DNA of 64,000 nucleotides, taken from Primorskyibacter flagellatus. Lineage in GTDB: Bacteria; Pseudomonadota; Alphaproteobacteria; Rhodobacterales; Rhodobacteraceae. Shown piece by piece: positions 8,255-17,090 of this stretch. The stretch spans positions 62,001-126,000 of the forward strand of contig NZ_BMFJ01000003.1 of NCBI RefSeq assembly GCF_014638275.1. Direction: 5' to 3'. The stretch's first letter is position 1, and each line of letters starts with the position of its first letter. A program made the position numbers and the translations under genes. The notes under the pieces were generated by a model. The model saw only the letters and a program-made list of their open reading frames with translations. It searched no databases and had not been told where the DNA came from.

Positions 8255-8659
8255 CTACCAGTTCCCGGCCGCTTCACAAATCGGCTTGGCAACCTTCCGG
8301 AACTCGTTCGCCAACCGCCGACTTTCTGAAGTTGCCTCGACGATGTCCCGGTATTCCCCAGTGGCATAACGGTCCCTGTACTCGGCCTCGGCGGCATCCC
8401 AAGCAGGATATCGCGTCGCACATTCACAGCTCTGGGCCTCCACGATGCGTTGCATGCTCTCAGCCCTGTAGATCTGCTGGATGAGCAACCTCTTGTGCGC
8501 ATCGCGCGGGCCCATCTCCGTCATCCACTCCGGCTCAGGAGGTTGGTCGGGGCAGACGTCCGGCGTGTCGAAACGCGTCGGATTCTGACTGCGTTCGGCA
8601 ATGCTGCTCGTGGCGGCTGCGATCACTGCCGTGGCCAATAGAAGCTCAACACGTATCAT
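8255..8659 (-). CDS. Exported protein of unknown function in the T4SS operon
   Basis: The 134-residue protein starts at the ATG at 8659, chosen because it forms an ATGA overlap with the upstream stop; an ORF reaching 8749 would overlap that gene wholly. A short signal peptide (IRVELLLATAVIAAATSSIA) is followed by a small domain with four Cys (DVCPDQ, QSCECATR and KPICEAAG) and a helical middle. Its place between virB11 and virB6 suggests a periplasmic accessory or entry-exclusion-like role, but no family is recognised. Confidence 0.65.
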   Translation of the reverse strand: MIRVELLLATAVIAAATSSIAERSQNPTRFDTPDVCPDQPPEPEWMTEMGPRDAHKRLLIQQIYRAESMQRIVEAQSCECATRYPAWDAAEAEYRDRYATGEYRDIVEATSESRRLANEFRKVAKPICEAAGNW

Positions 8660-8847
8660 GGCGCTTCGGACGCTGAATTGGGGGCAAGTTCTCGTTTCAA
8701 GAACGTCGTGTATCCATAATCGCCTGCTTCCGCGGATAAGACTTCCCATCCATCTGCCCCGTGGTCATTCAGGGCCCGGCGCATCTTCTCGAAGTCCTTT
8801 GTCTTCTTCACCTCGAAGAACATGATCTCATATTCAAACCGTTTCAT
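8656..8847 (-). CDS. Small DUF4177-like protein
   Basis: The 63-residue protein begins MKRFEYEIMFFEVKK and contains DHGADGWEVLSAE, the pattern of the DUF4177 family (short alpha-beta proteins of unknown function). It overlaps the virB11 stop and the next gene's start by ATGA at each end, so it is an integral cistron of the secretion operon. No catalytic residues are apparent. Confidence 0.72.
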   Translation of the reverse strand: MKRFEYEIMFFEVKKTKDFEKMRRALNDHGADGWEVLSAEAGDYGYTTFLKRELAPNSASEAP

Positions 8848-9833
8848 GACGTCCGCCTTTCCTCCAACTCTGTTCCTGGCAAGTAAAACTCGGTGATGCC
8901 GCGCTGGCCCTCTTCGCGCCCGGCCTGGATGATCACGTCGATCGAGCTTTCGACGTACTGGACCATGTCCTGGTAGCTCATCGGGATCTCGGTCTTGAGG
9001 GCGGCAATGGCGAGGCGCTGGACGGCGAGCTGCGGGGTTTCGGCGTGGAGCGTTGTCATGGACCCGCCATGGCCGGTGTTGATCGCCTCGAGGAAGGTCA
9101 TCGCTTCTTTGCCGCGAACTTCGCCGAGGATGATACGGTCGGGGCGCATGCGCAGGGTCGCGGTGAGGAGGATGTCGGCGGACTGGAACTCCGCATCGCG
9201 GTTGGCGATGAGCGTCACTGCGTTCGGTTGGGTCGGCAGCAGTTCTGCCGCTTCCTCGATGGTGACGATACGTTCGTCCGGGCTGACGTAGGACAGGATT
9301 TTCCGGGCGGCGACGGTCTTGCCCGTGGAGGTCCCGCCGGAGACGATCATGTTGAGCTTGTTCTTGACGCAGAAGCGGATGGCGTCGGTGATGACCCCGG
9401 AAGCCACGACCTCGCGGAGCGTCCGGTTCTTCTGCTGGCGAAGTTCCTCGAGCTTTCGCTCCTTGCCGTAGAGATAGCGCAACTCGATCTCGTCGAGCGG
9501 CAGGCTGGAGAAGAACCGAAGGGAAATCGACATGCCGGAGATGACCGCCGGGGGCGTGATGACCTGCGCCCGGATCGGCCGCCCACGATAGCTGATCGAG
9601 ACCGAGACGATCGGTTTGTCCTTGCTCATGGTCGTGTTGGCGCTGGAGGCGATCTGGTTGCCGAGGTCGCGCAGTTCGGTGACGGTCAGGCGGTCGTCCA
9701 GCGCCCGCATGAAATGATCGCCCTGGAATTCCCCCCAGCAGGAGCCGTCGGGGTTCACGCAGATCTCGATGATGTCGTCGCGGGCGGCGTCCTTCAGCTT
9801 GTCGAGCGAGGCCTGGAGATAGCTGACCGTCAT
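8844..9833 (-). CDS. virB11: VirB11-type secretion ATPase
   Basis: The 329-residue protein is a hexameric traffic ATPase at the cytoplasmic base of the secretion channel. The start at 9833 (MTVSYLQ) leaves one base after the virB10 stop; the alternative at 9854 would overlap it. Walker A GGTSTGKT is followed by the Asp box (DERIVTIEEAAEL), Walker B (RPDRIILGEVRGKEA) and the His box GHGGSMTTLHAE. The N-terminal domain is complete. The length is normal for VirB11/TrbB proteins. Confidence 0.95.
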   Translation of the reverse strand: MTVSYLQASLDKLKDAARDDIIEICVNPDGSCWGEFQGDHFMRALDDRLTVTELRDLGNQIASSANTTMSKDKPIVSVSISYRGRPIRAQVITPPAVISGMSISLRFFSSLPLDEIELRYLYGKERKLEELRQQKNRTLREVVASGVITDAIRFCVKNKLNMIVSGGTSTGKTVAARKILSYVSPDERIVTIEEAAELLPTQPNAVTLIANRDAEFQSADILLTATLRMRPDRIILGEVRGKEAMTFLEAINTGHGGSMTTLHAETPQLAVQRLAIAALKTEIPMSYQDMVQYVESSIDVIIQAGREEGQRGITEFYLPGTELEERRTS

Positions 9834-9834
9834 C

Positions 9835-11226
9835 TCAGAAAATCTCCAGATCACGGTCGACCATCACGGTGACGCGGGCGCCCTGGTCGATGTAGATGAC
9901 GGGGCCGATGGAGAGGTACTCGCCGATGACGCTGTCGGTCGCGTCGGCCAGATCATCGCCCACATCCTCGAGCACGTTTGCGGTGTTCTTGTTCTTGACC
10001 TCGCCGGCGGCAACACTGGGGGCAGCGGAGATGATCGAGATGAGAGCCGCCGAGCCGAAGCGCTGCGCGAAGCGCGTATCAACAAACCCGGTGACGCCGG
10101 AGCGTCCGAGTTCGTCGCCGCCGAAGGCGCTGATCCGGATTGTCTGCTGCGTCGGCAGGATGATGCGGTCCCAGGCGATGGTGACACGGCGCTGCGCAAT
10201 CTCGACGCCGGAGCGGTACCGCCCGATCAGTCGAGAGCCGCGCGGGATCAGCAGGCGGGACCCATCGTAGCTGTAGACATCCTCGGAGATGATGGCGCGG
10301 GTCTGGCCGGGCAGGGAGCTGTCGAGCGCGGTCTCCATCACCGCCTGGATCATCGTGCCCTGCACCACAGTGTTTGAGGGGTTGGCGATGACCTCGGCCT
10401 GCGTGACCTCGCTCGGCAGTGCTCCGTTTCGTACGAAGTCGGTGACCTCGTTCAGGGTGCGCTTTGCCGGTTCGGTTGATTGAGAGTCGTCCGCGCCAGC
10501 GCCGCCGAAGGCGATGACAGGCGAGGCGACCCGTCGCTGCTGAAAGGCGCGTTCCTCTTCGGCCCGCCTGCGCAATTCTTCCATCCGCCGCGCCTCTTCC
10601 TCCTGACGCAGGCGCTCCGCTTCCCGTGCCCGCAGGTCCTCCTCGGACGGACCCGACGGGGCAGGGACGGGCTTCTTGGCCTCGAGCTGCGCGAGCTCCA
10701 GATCCATCCGCAGTTGCTGCATCTCGCGGTCACGGGCCGCGAGCTCCTTCTGGAATTCCGCCTGGGCGTTCTCCGAGGCCTTCTGGAGGGCCGCAACCTG
10801 CGCGGTGAGCGCATCGATGGCTGCCGCTGCCGCCGGGTCTTCGCCGGACTCGGGCGGCGGTGCGGAGCGCAGCTCCTCGATCTGGGCCTGCAGCGCGGCG
10901 ATCTGTTTCAGGAGCTCGGCATTGGGTTCGGCAGGCTCGGGTACCATCACGACCTCGGGCTCCGGTGGCGGCGGCGGCCGGAACGGCTCGATCTCGCCAA
11001 ACCCGTCGCCTTCCTGCTGGAACTCGTCCGGTGTCGCGGTTGGCAGGGCCACCTCCACCTCCGGCCTCGAGAAGACATAGAGCACGAGACCGCCCGCAAG
11101 GATCAGGCCGGCCATCAGGAGGGCGAGAAGCGGGGATCGCCTCTTGCCCTGTGAGGGGCGTCTGGCCGTCCCCTGTTCCAGCGCGGCGAGGCGCTTTTCC
11201 AGATCGGGGTTCGGATCGTCGCTCAT
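9835..11226 (-). CDS. virB10: VirB10-type outer-membrane core-complex protein
   Basis: The 463-residue protein spans the envelope. A short cytoplasmic tail is followed by a TM helix (LLALLMAGLILAGGLVLYVF), a proline-rich stretch (FRPPPPPEPEVVMVPEP) and a Gln/Glu/Arg-rich coiled coil at about 120-235. The C-terminal TrbI/VirB10 beta-barrel domain contains IIQ-like NTVVQGTMIQAVMET, SYDGSRLLIPRGSRLIGRY and the antenna region near IISAAPSVAAG. The ATG at 11226 overlaps the virB9 stop (ATGA). The coiled coil is longer than in Agrobacterium VirB10, which may reflect a wider periplasmic span. Confidence 0.95.
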   Translation of the reverse strand: MSDDPNPDLEKRLAALEQGTARRPSQGKRRSPLLALLMAGLILAGGLVLYVFSRPEVEVALPTATPDEFQQEGDGFGEIEPFRPPPPPEPEVVMVPEPAEPNAELLKQIAALQAQIEELRSAPPPESGEDPAAAAAIDALTAQVAALQKASENAQAEFQKELAARDREMQQLRMDLELAQLEAKKPVPAPSGPSEEDLRAREAERLRQEEEARRMEELRRRAEEERAFQQRRVASPVIAFGGAGADDSQSTEPAKRTLNEVTDFVRNGALPSEVTQAEVIANPSNTVVQGTMIQAVMETALDSSLPGQTRAIISEDVYSYDGSRLLIPRGSRLIGRYRSGVEIAQRRVTIAWDRIILPTQQTIRISAFGGDELGRSGVTGFVDTRFAQRFGSAALISIISAAPSVAAGEVKNKNTANVLEDVGDDLADATDSVIGEYLSIGPVIYIDQGARVTVMVDRDLEIF

Positions 11227-11918
11227 GACGTTCCACCCTCCGGCACAATCGCTGAGACGCAGACGGTGTCGTCCCCGAGCCGCAGGACCCAATACCGGTT
11301 GACGCCGGACACGCGGATCACGCCATCCTCAACGGCGCCGGTGTTCACCGTGCGCTCCCGCCCGACGGAATATCGAAAAATGGCCGGGACGGGCGCGTTT
11401 CGCCGGAAGGCGAAGTAGGTGAAGGTGCCATCGTCCCAGATCCGGGAGGGCGTGAACTCCTTGCGTGCGCTGACGGCGTAGTTGTGGTTCGGCGCCGCCT
11501 TGGCGATGGCGTTTGAGGGGCGGCGGGTGTCGCCCGGATAACGGAACTGGACGACGTAGAAGGTTGGGCTCGAAACCTCTTCCACGTTGAAATAATAGCT
11601 CCGCCGGTTGGTGTAGACGGTGACATTGGATTTCACGCCGCGGGCGAGGGGCTTGATGGCGAAGGCGCGTCCCCCCGGGACGCCGTCTATCTCGAAGCCC
11701 ACGGTGTCGCCCGCGATGATCGAGCGGATGCTCTCGCCCTCGCCGAACTCCACGGTTGTCACATGGGTGAGCGAGACGTTCAGCCGGAAGACCTGACCAT
11801 CCTGGTAGGTGGCGATGCGGACGCGCTTGTCGTTCGGGCCGCTCCGCGGAACCTGCTCCGCAAGGGCAGGGGCGGTCAAAAGGAGCAGGCAGAGCAGGGT
11901 GGAGAGGCTGTGGCGCAT
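11223..11918 (-). CDS. virB9: VirB9-type core-complex protein
   Basis: The 231-residue periplasmic protein forms the outer-membrane core with VirB7 and VirB10. The start at 11918 precedes a clear signal peptide (STLLCLLLLTAPALA). The mature part shows the CagX/VirB9 N-domain (RVRIATYQDGQVFRLNVSL, then GGRAFAIKPLARGVKSNVTV) and the C-domain (PSRIWDDGTFTYFAF), where the channel contacts the outer membrane. The start is one base after the virB8 stop. Confidence 0.94.
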   Translation of the reverse strand: MRHSLSTLLCLLLLTAPALAEQVPRSGPNDKRVRIATYQDGQVFRLNVSLTHVTTVEFGEGESIRSIIAGDTVGFEIDGVPGGRAFAIKPLARGVKSNVTVYTNRRSYYFNVEEVSSPTFYVVQFRYPGDTRRPSNAIAKAAPNHNYAVSARKEFTPSRIWDDGTFTYFAFRRNAPVPAIFRYSVGRERTVNTGAVEDGVIRVSGVNRYWVLRLGDDTVCVSAIVPEGGTS

Positions 11919-11919
11919 G

Positions 11920-12576
11920 TCAGTTCTCCAGCCTGTCCGAGCGGATCGCGTATTCGACGACGGTGAAGCCGAAGGGATTGTTCCAGACCTCATCGATGGT
12001 GCGGCGCGTCTCGGGACGGAATTCAAAAAGGAGGGTGGCAGTGAAGAGACCGGCCTGCACGCCATTGATCGAGGTCAGGCGCTTGCGCAGGCGCACCGTC
12101 GCGCGGTTGGCCCCGATGCGGTTGATGCTGAGGATCTCGACCTCGAGGCGGGCGTTCGGACCGTAGACCGTGGGCGGGTAGTCGGCATTGGCCGAGTTCC
12201 AGATGCGCCGGAGCGAAGCCTGCGCAGCGCCGTCCGAGCGTCGGAGGACGCTCCGGATGCGGACATCGTTGTCGAGCTGGTTGTAGACCTCGCGGTCGGT
12301 CACATATCGAAACACCTCGGCTTCGATGATGGCGCGGTTTTCCGTGACGGAGGTGGCGCCGACGGAGGCTTCCGGGAGCGCAAACCCGGTGGCCGGATCA
12401 TAGGGCACGACGACGGGCGGCGGATCGACATCCAGAATGGCGACGGCGGCGGCGCTCAGGCAGCCGAGACAGCCGAAGATCAGGCCCACGAGCCCGAGGC
12501 GCTGCCAGAGCCGTTCCCGCCGGAGGGCGCCATAGACCAGTTCCTCTTCGATGATCGCCAGCTCTTCGTCCACCAC
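11920..12576 (-). CDS. virB8: VirB8-type assembly factor
   Basis: The 218-residue bitopic inner-membrane protein has a short cytoplasmic N-terminus, one TM helix (LGLVGLIFGCLGCLSAAAVAIL) and a periplasmic NTF2-like domain (ENRAIIEAEVFRYVTDREVYN, VRLRKRL and FGFTVVEYAI). VirB8 nucleates assembly of VirB9, VirB10 and VirB5. The start is a GTG at 12576 (a second GTG follows directly) with an upstream AGGA. The gap to virB5 is 9 nt. Confidence 0.92.
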   Translation of the reverse strand: MVDEELAIIEEELVYGALRRERLWQRLGLVGLIFGCLGCLSAAAVAILDVDPPPVVVPYDPATGFALPEASVGATSVTENRAIIEAEVFRYVTDREVYNQLDNDVRIRSVLRRSDGAAQASLRRIWNSANADYPPTVYGPNARLEVEILSINRIGANRATVRLRKRLTSINGVQAGLFTATLLFEFRPETRRTIDEVWNNPFGFTVVEYAIRSDRLEN

Positions 12577-12585
12577 GGCATATCC

Positions 12586-13416
12586 TCACTCGGGCCGGAG
12601 CTCGGGGAGGGTGAAGTCCATGAACTTCTGCTCCTCGGCGATCGTGGCGGCATCGATGACGCCGCCGGTGCCATCGCCTACAGTCTGAACGGCCTCGAGC
12701 TGCCACATGGCGACAAGGGCGATGGCAAGTTCCGCCGTCACGCGGGTGTTGAGATCGACGCTTTCCTTCAGCTCGTCCATGTCGTCGATGAGGCCGACAA
12801 GCCGCTCGACACGCTGCAGCGACTGGCCCGCATCGTCGTAGCTGTTCTGCGCGGCGGCGGAGACGAGGGCGCCGGTGGTGGCCTGGGTCGCGACGCGTTC
12901 GGCCCCGGGATTGCCGCTGCGGGCCATTTCTGAGAGCGTGTCTTCGTCGAAGCCGAGATCGGCCAGCACCCGGTCCATCTGGGTCTCGATCTGGCTGGCA
13001 CCGGACCCGGTCAGACGGGAAAAATCCCCGGTCTTGATCGCCTCGATCGTAGCGATGATGTCGCCGAACTCCTGGTCGAGGAGGCCGTTCAATTCCTCCT
13101 CCATCTGGGTGCGGATGATCTCCGGCAGTTCGGCGAGACGGGTGAGGGCCTGATAGGTGCGCTGCAGTTCCGCGAGATGTTCCTTGAGAGTGGTCAGCTG
13201 TTCGCGAAGTTGCGTCAGTTGTTCGTTCTGCAGGAGTTCGTCCTCGATCATCTGCCGCAATTGCTGAATGTTCTGCGCGATGTTCTGCGTGTCGACGACG
13301 GGCACGCCCTGGGCCTGCGCACCGGTGCCAATCAGGTACGGAGGACCCGACAGGACCAGCGCACCGACGACAGCCGCGCGATGGAGCAACCGGGAAGGAA
13401 AGCAAGTTACCGGCAT
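12586..13416 (-). CDS. virB5: VirB5/TrbJ-like pilus-tip protein
   Basis: The 276-residue exported protein starts at the ATG at 13416, overlapping the upstream stop by one base (TGATG). The signal peptide ends near IGTGAQAQG. The mature part is long helical coiled coil (NIQQLRQMIEDELLQNEQ and onward), as in TrbJ/VirB5 proteins that cap the conjugative pilus. The start (AQGVP) and end (VDLNTRVTAEL, FMDFTLPEL) of the mature protein resemble those of the lytic transglycosylase gene just upstream. Confidence 0.82.
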   Translation of the reverse strand: MPVTCFPSRLLHRAAVVGALVLSGPPYLIGTGAQAQGVPVVDTQNIAQNIQQLRQMIEDELLQNEQLTQLREQLTTLKEHLAELQRTYQALTRLAELPEIIRTQMEEELNGLLDQEFGDIIATIEAIKTGDFSRLTGSGASQIETQMDRVLADLGFDEDTLSEMARSGNPGAERVATQATTGALVSAAAQNSYDDAGQSLQRVERLVGLIDDMDELKESVDLNTRVTAELAIALVAMWQLEAVQTVGDGTGGVIDAATIAEEQKFMDFTLPELRPE

Positions 13417-14567
13417 CAACGTACCTCCTTGATCGTGAAGTCCATGAACGCGGCCTCGGCCAACCTGGCGGAGGCCTGGGCGAGCTGAGCGGCGGTCAGT
13501 GGCTTGGTGCGCACGGCCTTGAGGCGGATGCGGGCGGCGACGAGGCGCACCAGTTCGGCGCGGGCATAGGTGTTGAGCGCCATGCTGTCCTGAACGTCGG
13601 TGGTTCCCCGGATCCGCAGAACGATGTCCTGAATGCGCAGGGCGGCCTGGCGGATCGCCACCGTAGAAGCGTTGCCGTACTGGGCCGCGCCAAAGCCCGC
13701 GAAGGAAAGTTTGGAGTTCGCGAGGAGCGCCGGATCAATGGTGCCGAGCGCCTCGATCCCGCCAATTCGGGAGAGGTAGAGGTTGTAACGCTCGGGAATG
13801 ACCCGGACGTAGTGCTGGGTCTCCTTGAACGGCGGCACGCCACCATACTCGAACACGCGACCCGGTCCGGCGTTGTAGGCGGCCAGCGCGTTGATGACAT
13901 TGCCATCGAAGGTGTTGAGCTGCCTTGCGAGATACCGCGCCCCGCCCTCGACCTGCAGATAGGGGCTGTCGTAATAGGCGGGGTTGATGCCGAGATCGCT
14001 GGCGGTACCCGGCATGATCTGGGTGAGACCGAAAGCCCCGACAGGGGATCGCGCCCCGATGGAAAACCGGCTCTCCTGCCAGATCAGGGCCTGCAGAAGC
14101 GCCCGCCATTGCACCACCGAGAGGCCCGCGCGGCCGACACCGGGCTGGCCATGGGTGTCGCGCGCGACGCGGATGATCAGTTGTTCAACGTTCTCGGCCG
14201 CATCGCCGAACATCGCCGCGCCGCCGGGATTGGGATCGACATCGGCGTCTCCATAGACAGCCTCAACAGACCGGTCTGAGTCCCCGCTCCCGGTCTCGAG
14301 GTCCGAGACCATGTCGGACAGGCCCAGGCCGCCAAAGCTGGTCTGCGCCTCGAGGATGTTGCGCAGGACGGCGAGCTGTTCCTCTTCGATCTCGGAGATC
14401 AATTCCTTGACGGCCAGCTTGTCGCGCTGGAGGGCGAGATCGGTCTCCCGGTCGGCGGTTTCTACTATGTCCCGCGCGGTCAGGGCGTTGTCATTGGTCG
14501 GGACGCCTTGCGCGGCGACCGGCCCGGCCAGAACGGCGAGGGTGAAGATCAGCGCCGGGCTACTCAT
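13416..14567 (-). CDS. Lytic transglycosylase inside a VirB5-like scaffold
   Basis: The 383-residue exported protein starts at the ATG at 14567 (SSPALIFTLAVLAGPVAAQG signal peptide). The centre is a soluble-lytic-transglycosylase domain with catalytic Glu in LIWQESRFSIGARSPVGA and the motifs GLTQIMPGTASDLG and ALAAYNAGPGRV. It should cut peptidoglycan to allow secretion-channel assembly. Both flanks match VirB5 of the next gene: the mature N-terminus begins AQGVP plus a helical region, and the tail contains MALNTYARAELVRLVAARI and FMDFTIKEVR. This looks like an SLT domain inserted into, or fused with, a VirB5 paralogue. A separate VirB1 is also encoded at 17661-18383. Confidence 0.85.
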   Translation of the reverse strand: MSSPALIFTLAVLAGPVAAQGVPTNDNALTARDIVETADRETDLALQRDKLAVKELISEIEEEQLAVLRNILEAQTSFGGLGLSDMVSDLETGSGDSDRSVEAVYGDADVDPNPGGAAMFGDAAENVEQLIIRVARDTHGQPGVGRAGLSVVQWRALLQALIWQESRFSIGARSPVGAFGLTQIMPGTASDLGINPAYYDSPYLQVEGGARYLARQLNTFDGNVINALAAYNAGPGRVFEYGGVPPFKETQHYVRVIPERYNLYLSRIGGIEALGTIDPALLANSKLSFAGFGAAQYGNASTVAIRQAALRIQDIVLRIRGTTDVQDSMALNTYARAELVRLVAARIRLKAVRTKPLTAAQLAQASARLAEAAFMDFTIKEVR

Positions 14568-14730
14568 GGCGCAAGTCCGCCAAAGTGGCGCCGACCACCG
14601 GCGTGAAGAAGCAATCATCGGAGCCCGGAGCGCTCGCGGCAAAGCTGAAGCAGTTGGCGCGGGGTTCCTGGTATTGTTCGCAGGCCGTGAGGGTGCCGAG
14701 GCCGATGAGCAGCAGGACAAGACGGATCAT
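14560..14730 (-). CDS. virB7: VirB7-like short lipoprotein
   Basis: This 56-residue gene begins MIRLVLLLIGLGTLTAC, giving a lipobox (LTAC) with the lipidated Cys at residue 17. The mature peptide has Cys at 27 and 40 (NCFSF, DDCFF). Its start overlaps the virB4 stop by ATGA and its stop overlaps the next gene's start by 8 nt. Size, lipobox and position fit VirB7, the small lipoprotein that stabilises VirB9 at the outer membrane. Confidence 0.75.
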   Translation of the reverse strand: MIRLVLLLIGLGTLTACEQYQEPRANCFSFAASAPGSDDCFFTPVVGATLADLRHE

Positions 14731-17090
14731 GGACGCCTCCAGAATTCCGGCCGGTCGCGATAGTCGGCGCCCACGAGGGCCTCGCCCTTCTCCATGCCGC
14801 CGAGGATGGTCAGGTAGGGCCCGAGGGCAGACAGATCGGCATCGACCACGACCGAGCCGGTGTCATCGCGGATCAGCGCCAGGCGGCTGTCGCTGCCGGT
14901 GTTCAGCAGCACGTCGAGCTCCTTCTCGAAAAGGTTCAGCATGGCGTAATCCGCAGCATGGGCCCGGATATTCGGCAGCAGGATTTGGGTCGGGACGGCC
15001 TCGACGATGGTCTTGCCGGTGCGCGTGCGCTCCAGCTGGCTTGCGTATTGCGTCATCATGACGGCGACAGTGTTCTGCTTGCGGGCGGTCACCAGCCAGT
15101 TGGACAGCCGCTCCGCAAAATAGGCGTTGTCGAGGGCCTTCCAGGCCTCGTCGATGATGATGATCGTCGGGCGACGATCCTCGATCTCGCGCTCGATCCG
15201 GCGGAAGAGATAGCTGAGGACGGCCATCCGCTCCTTCTCGCTCTCGCTGTCGAGGATACCGGTCAGGTCGAAGCCGACGACATCGCCTTCGAGCGAGAAC
15301 GTGTCCTTGAGGCTCTGACCAAAAATCCAGCCGTAGCGTCCCTCTTCGGTCCATTCGAGGAGCCGCTCGTGCAGATCGCCGCTGTCGTCGGTCGAGACGA
15401 AGAGGGACGCAAAGTCCTTCCAGTTGCGCAACTCAGGACTGGCGGCGGTTGCATTCTGGCGGACCACCTCCTGGATGCGGTTGGTCTGGGCGGGCGTGAG
15501 CGGCTTGTCCGCGCGATGCAGGAGCGAGCCCAGCCAGTCCGAGAGCCAGGCCGTGCCGCGCGGGTCCACCTCGGTCCAGAGCGGGTTCAGACCCGTGGCC
15601 TGACCGGCTTTCACCGAGGCGTATCGCCCGCCATTGGCCCGCACCGCCATCTCCATCCCGAGCCGGTAGTCGAAGACAAAGATCCGCGCCCCGACGCGGC
15701 GGGCCTGGGTCATGAGGAAGGCCGAGAGCACGGATTTGCCGGAGCCCGGGCGTCCGAGGATCAGGGTATGGCCGCCGGTCGGTTCTTTGTCGGGCGAGCC
15801 TTGCTCGTGATAAGAGAACCGGTAGGCGCTTTGCTCGGGCGTCGGAAAGACCGTGATCTCCTGGCCCCAGGGGAGCTGATGTTTGTCCTTGCCAAGCTGG
15901 GTGCGGTGCAGTGAGGCGAAGTCCGCAAAGTTGCGGTTGGTCACCGCGCTGGCGCGGACGCGTTTCGGCTGATTGCCCGGATGCTGGCTCAGATAGTGGG
16001 TCTTGGCGGCGACGCGTTCGCCGATCATCTTCACGCCCTCCGTGGCGGCCGCGTTGACGATCTCGGCGCCGAGTGTCTCCAGCTCGTCGAGACTGTCGCA
16101 GAACACGGTGACGACCATGTGGTGTTCGCCAAAGCTCTGGCGTTTCGCCTCGAGATCGTCATGGGCGATGTCGAGCGCCTCGAGGAGCGACAGGGCGGCA
16201 TCGCGCGAGGCCTGCATCTGCCGCTTCTGCCGCTTGATCCGTCCGGCCATAAGGTTCGAATTGATGGGCGTGAAGGAATGCGTGACGATCATGTCGACGG
16301 GCAGGTTCAGCATGTCGAACATGGTGCAGGTGGTGGCCTCGGAATATTCCCCAATGGTGAAACATTTGCCGAAGCGCCTGCCGACGACGCCCTCAGAGAG
16401 CTCGAAGTGATCCTCGAGAAAGGTCACGCGGGTGTTGGCGACATTGGTGGAGAGGAAACCGAAGCGGTTGGCCGGATAGAGCGGCAGTTCGCGTCCCGTA
16501 TTCAGCGCGCCCAGAAACCCGACCAATTCGCCGGACGCGGCCGAGAGGAGACGCGGCCTCAGATCGCTGAGCCCCGAGAGAAACACCCCGACCGCGTCCT
16601 TGAGGCGACGAAGACGTTTGCGGGTCTGTTCCTTCAGCCGCTCCGGATCGCTGCCGTTCAGGAACTCGGTAAAGCTCTTGGGCGGCGGGCGATGGATCAC
16701 GGTCAGGGTCAAGGTCTTGTCACGGAGCCCGCTGGTTGCGAGCTTCTGGCGCCAGGTCGCGTCGACGGCGGCCGCGAAGGTGTCGCCCCGGACCGGCAGC
16801 AGGTCGGGCGTAATCGCCTTGGAGACCTTGTGGACGTAGTAGCTGAACTCCGGGCCGAGCTGGGCGATGATGCGGGCGAAAAGCGCCGTGACCTTGTCGA
16901 GATAGGCGTCATCGGTCGTGTAGCTGTTGACCCCGCCGATCCGGATGCACTGAAAGATTTCGTTGGCCCGTGTGCGGACCGTCAGGTCGTCGACGAGACT
17001 GACGTAGGGCAGCATATGGGCGAGACGCTTTTCTCGCGCGTACCAGTCCGGCATCAGGGTGCGTTCGTCGAACGCGGCGTCACGGGGCAT
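14727..17090 (-). CDS. virB4: VirB4-type secretion ATPase
   Basis: The 787-residue ATPase is the largest and most conserved component of type IV secretion. The N-terminal CagE/TrbE domain has DDLTVRTRANEIFQCIRIGG. The C-terminal P-loop domain has Walker A LGRPGSGKS near residue 450 and Walker B PTIIIIDEAWKAL near 640, with a later Arg/Gln motif (VMMTQYASQLERTRTGK). It energises pilus assembly and substrate transfer at the inner membrane. Its start overlaps virB3 by 11 nt. Confidence 0.96.
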   Translation of the reverse strand: MPRDAAFDERTLMPDWYAREKRLAHMLPYVSLVDDLTVRTRANEIFQCIRIGGVNSYTTDDAYLDKVTALFARIIAQLGPEFSYYVHKVSKAITPDLLPVRGDTFAAAVDATWRQKLATSGLRDKTLTLTVIHRPPPKSFTEFLNGSDPERLKEQTRKRLRRLKDAVGVFLSGLSDLRPRLLSAASGELVGFLGALNTGRELPLYPANRFGFLSTNVANTRVTFLEDHFELSEGVVGRRFGKCFTIGEYSEATTCTMFDMLNLPVDMIVTHSFTPINSNLMAGRIKRQKRQMQASRDAALSLLEALDIAHDDLEAKRQSFGEHHMVVTVFCDSLDELETLGAEIVNAAATEGVKMIGERVAAKTHYLSQHPGNQPKRVRASAVTNRNFADFASLHRTQLGKDKHQLPWGQEITVFPTPEQSAYRFSYHEQGSPDKEPTGGHTLILGRPGSGKSVLSAFLMTQARRVGARIFVFDYRLGMEMAVRANGGRYASVKAGQATGLNPLWTEVDPRGTAWLSDWLGSLLHRADKPLTPAQTNRIQEVVRQNATAASPELRNWKDFASLFVSTDDSGDLHERLLEWTEEGRYGWIFGQSLKDTFSLEGDVVGFDLTGILDSESEKERMAVLSYLFRRIEREIEDRRPTIIIIDEAWKALDNAYFAERLSNWLVTARKQNTVAVMMTQYASQLERTRTGKTIVEAVPTQILLPNIRAHAADYAMLNLFEKELDVLLNTGSDSRLALIRDDTGSVVVDADLSALGPYLTILGGMEKGEALVGADYRDRPEFWRRP

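Noticed and set aside
11809..12933. Plus-strand frame of 374 codons across virB5, virB8 and virB9
   Set aside because: It spans three gene borders on the other strand, with low-complexity Asp/Gly/Arg content typical of antisense frames.
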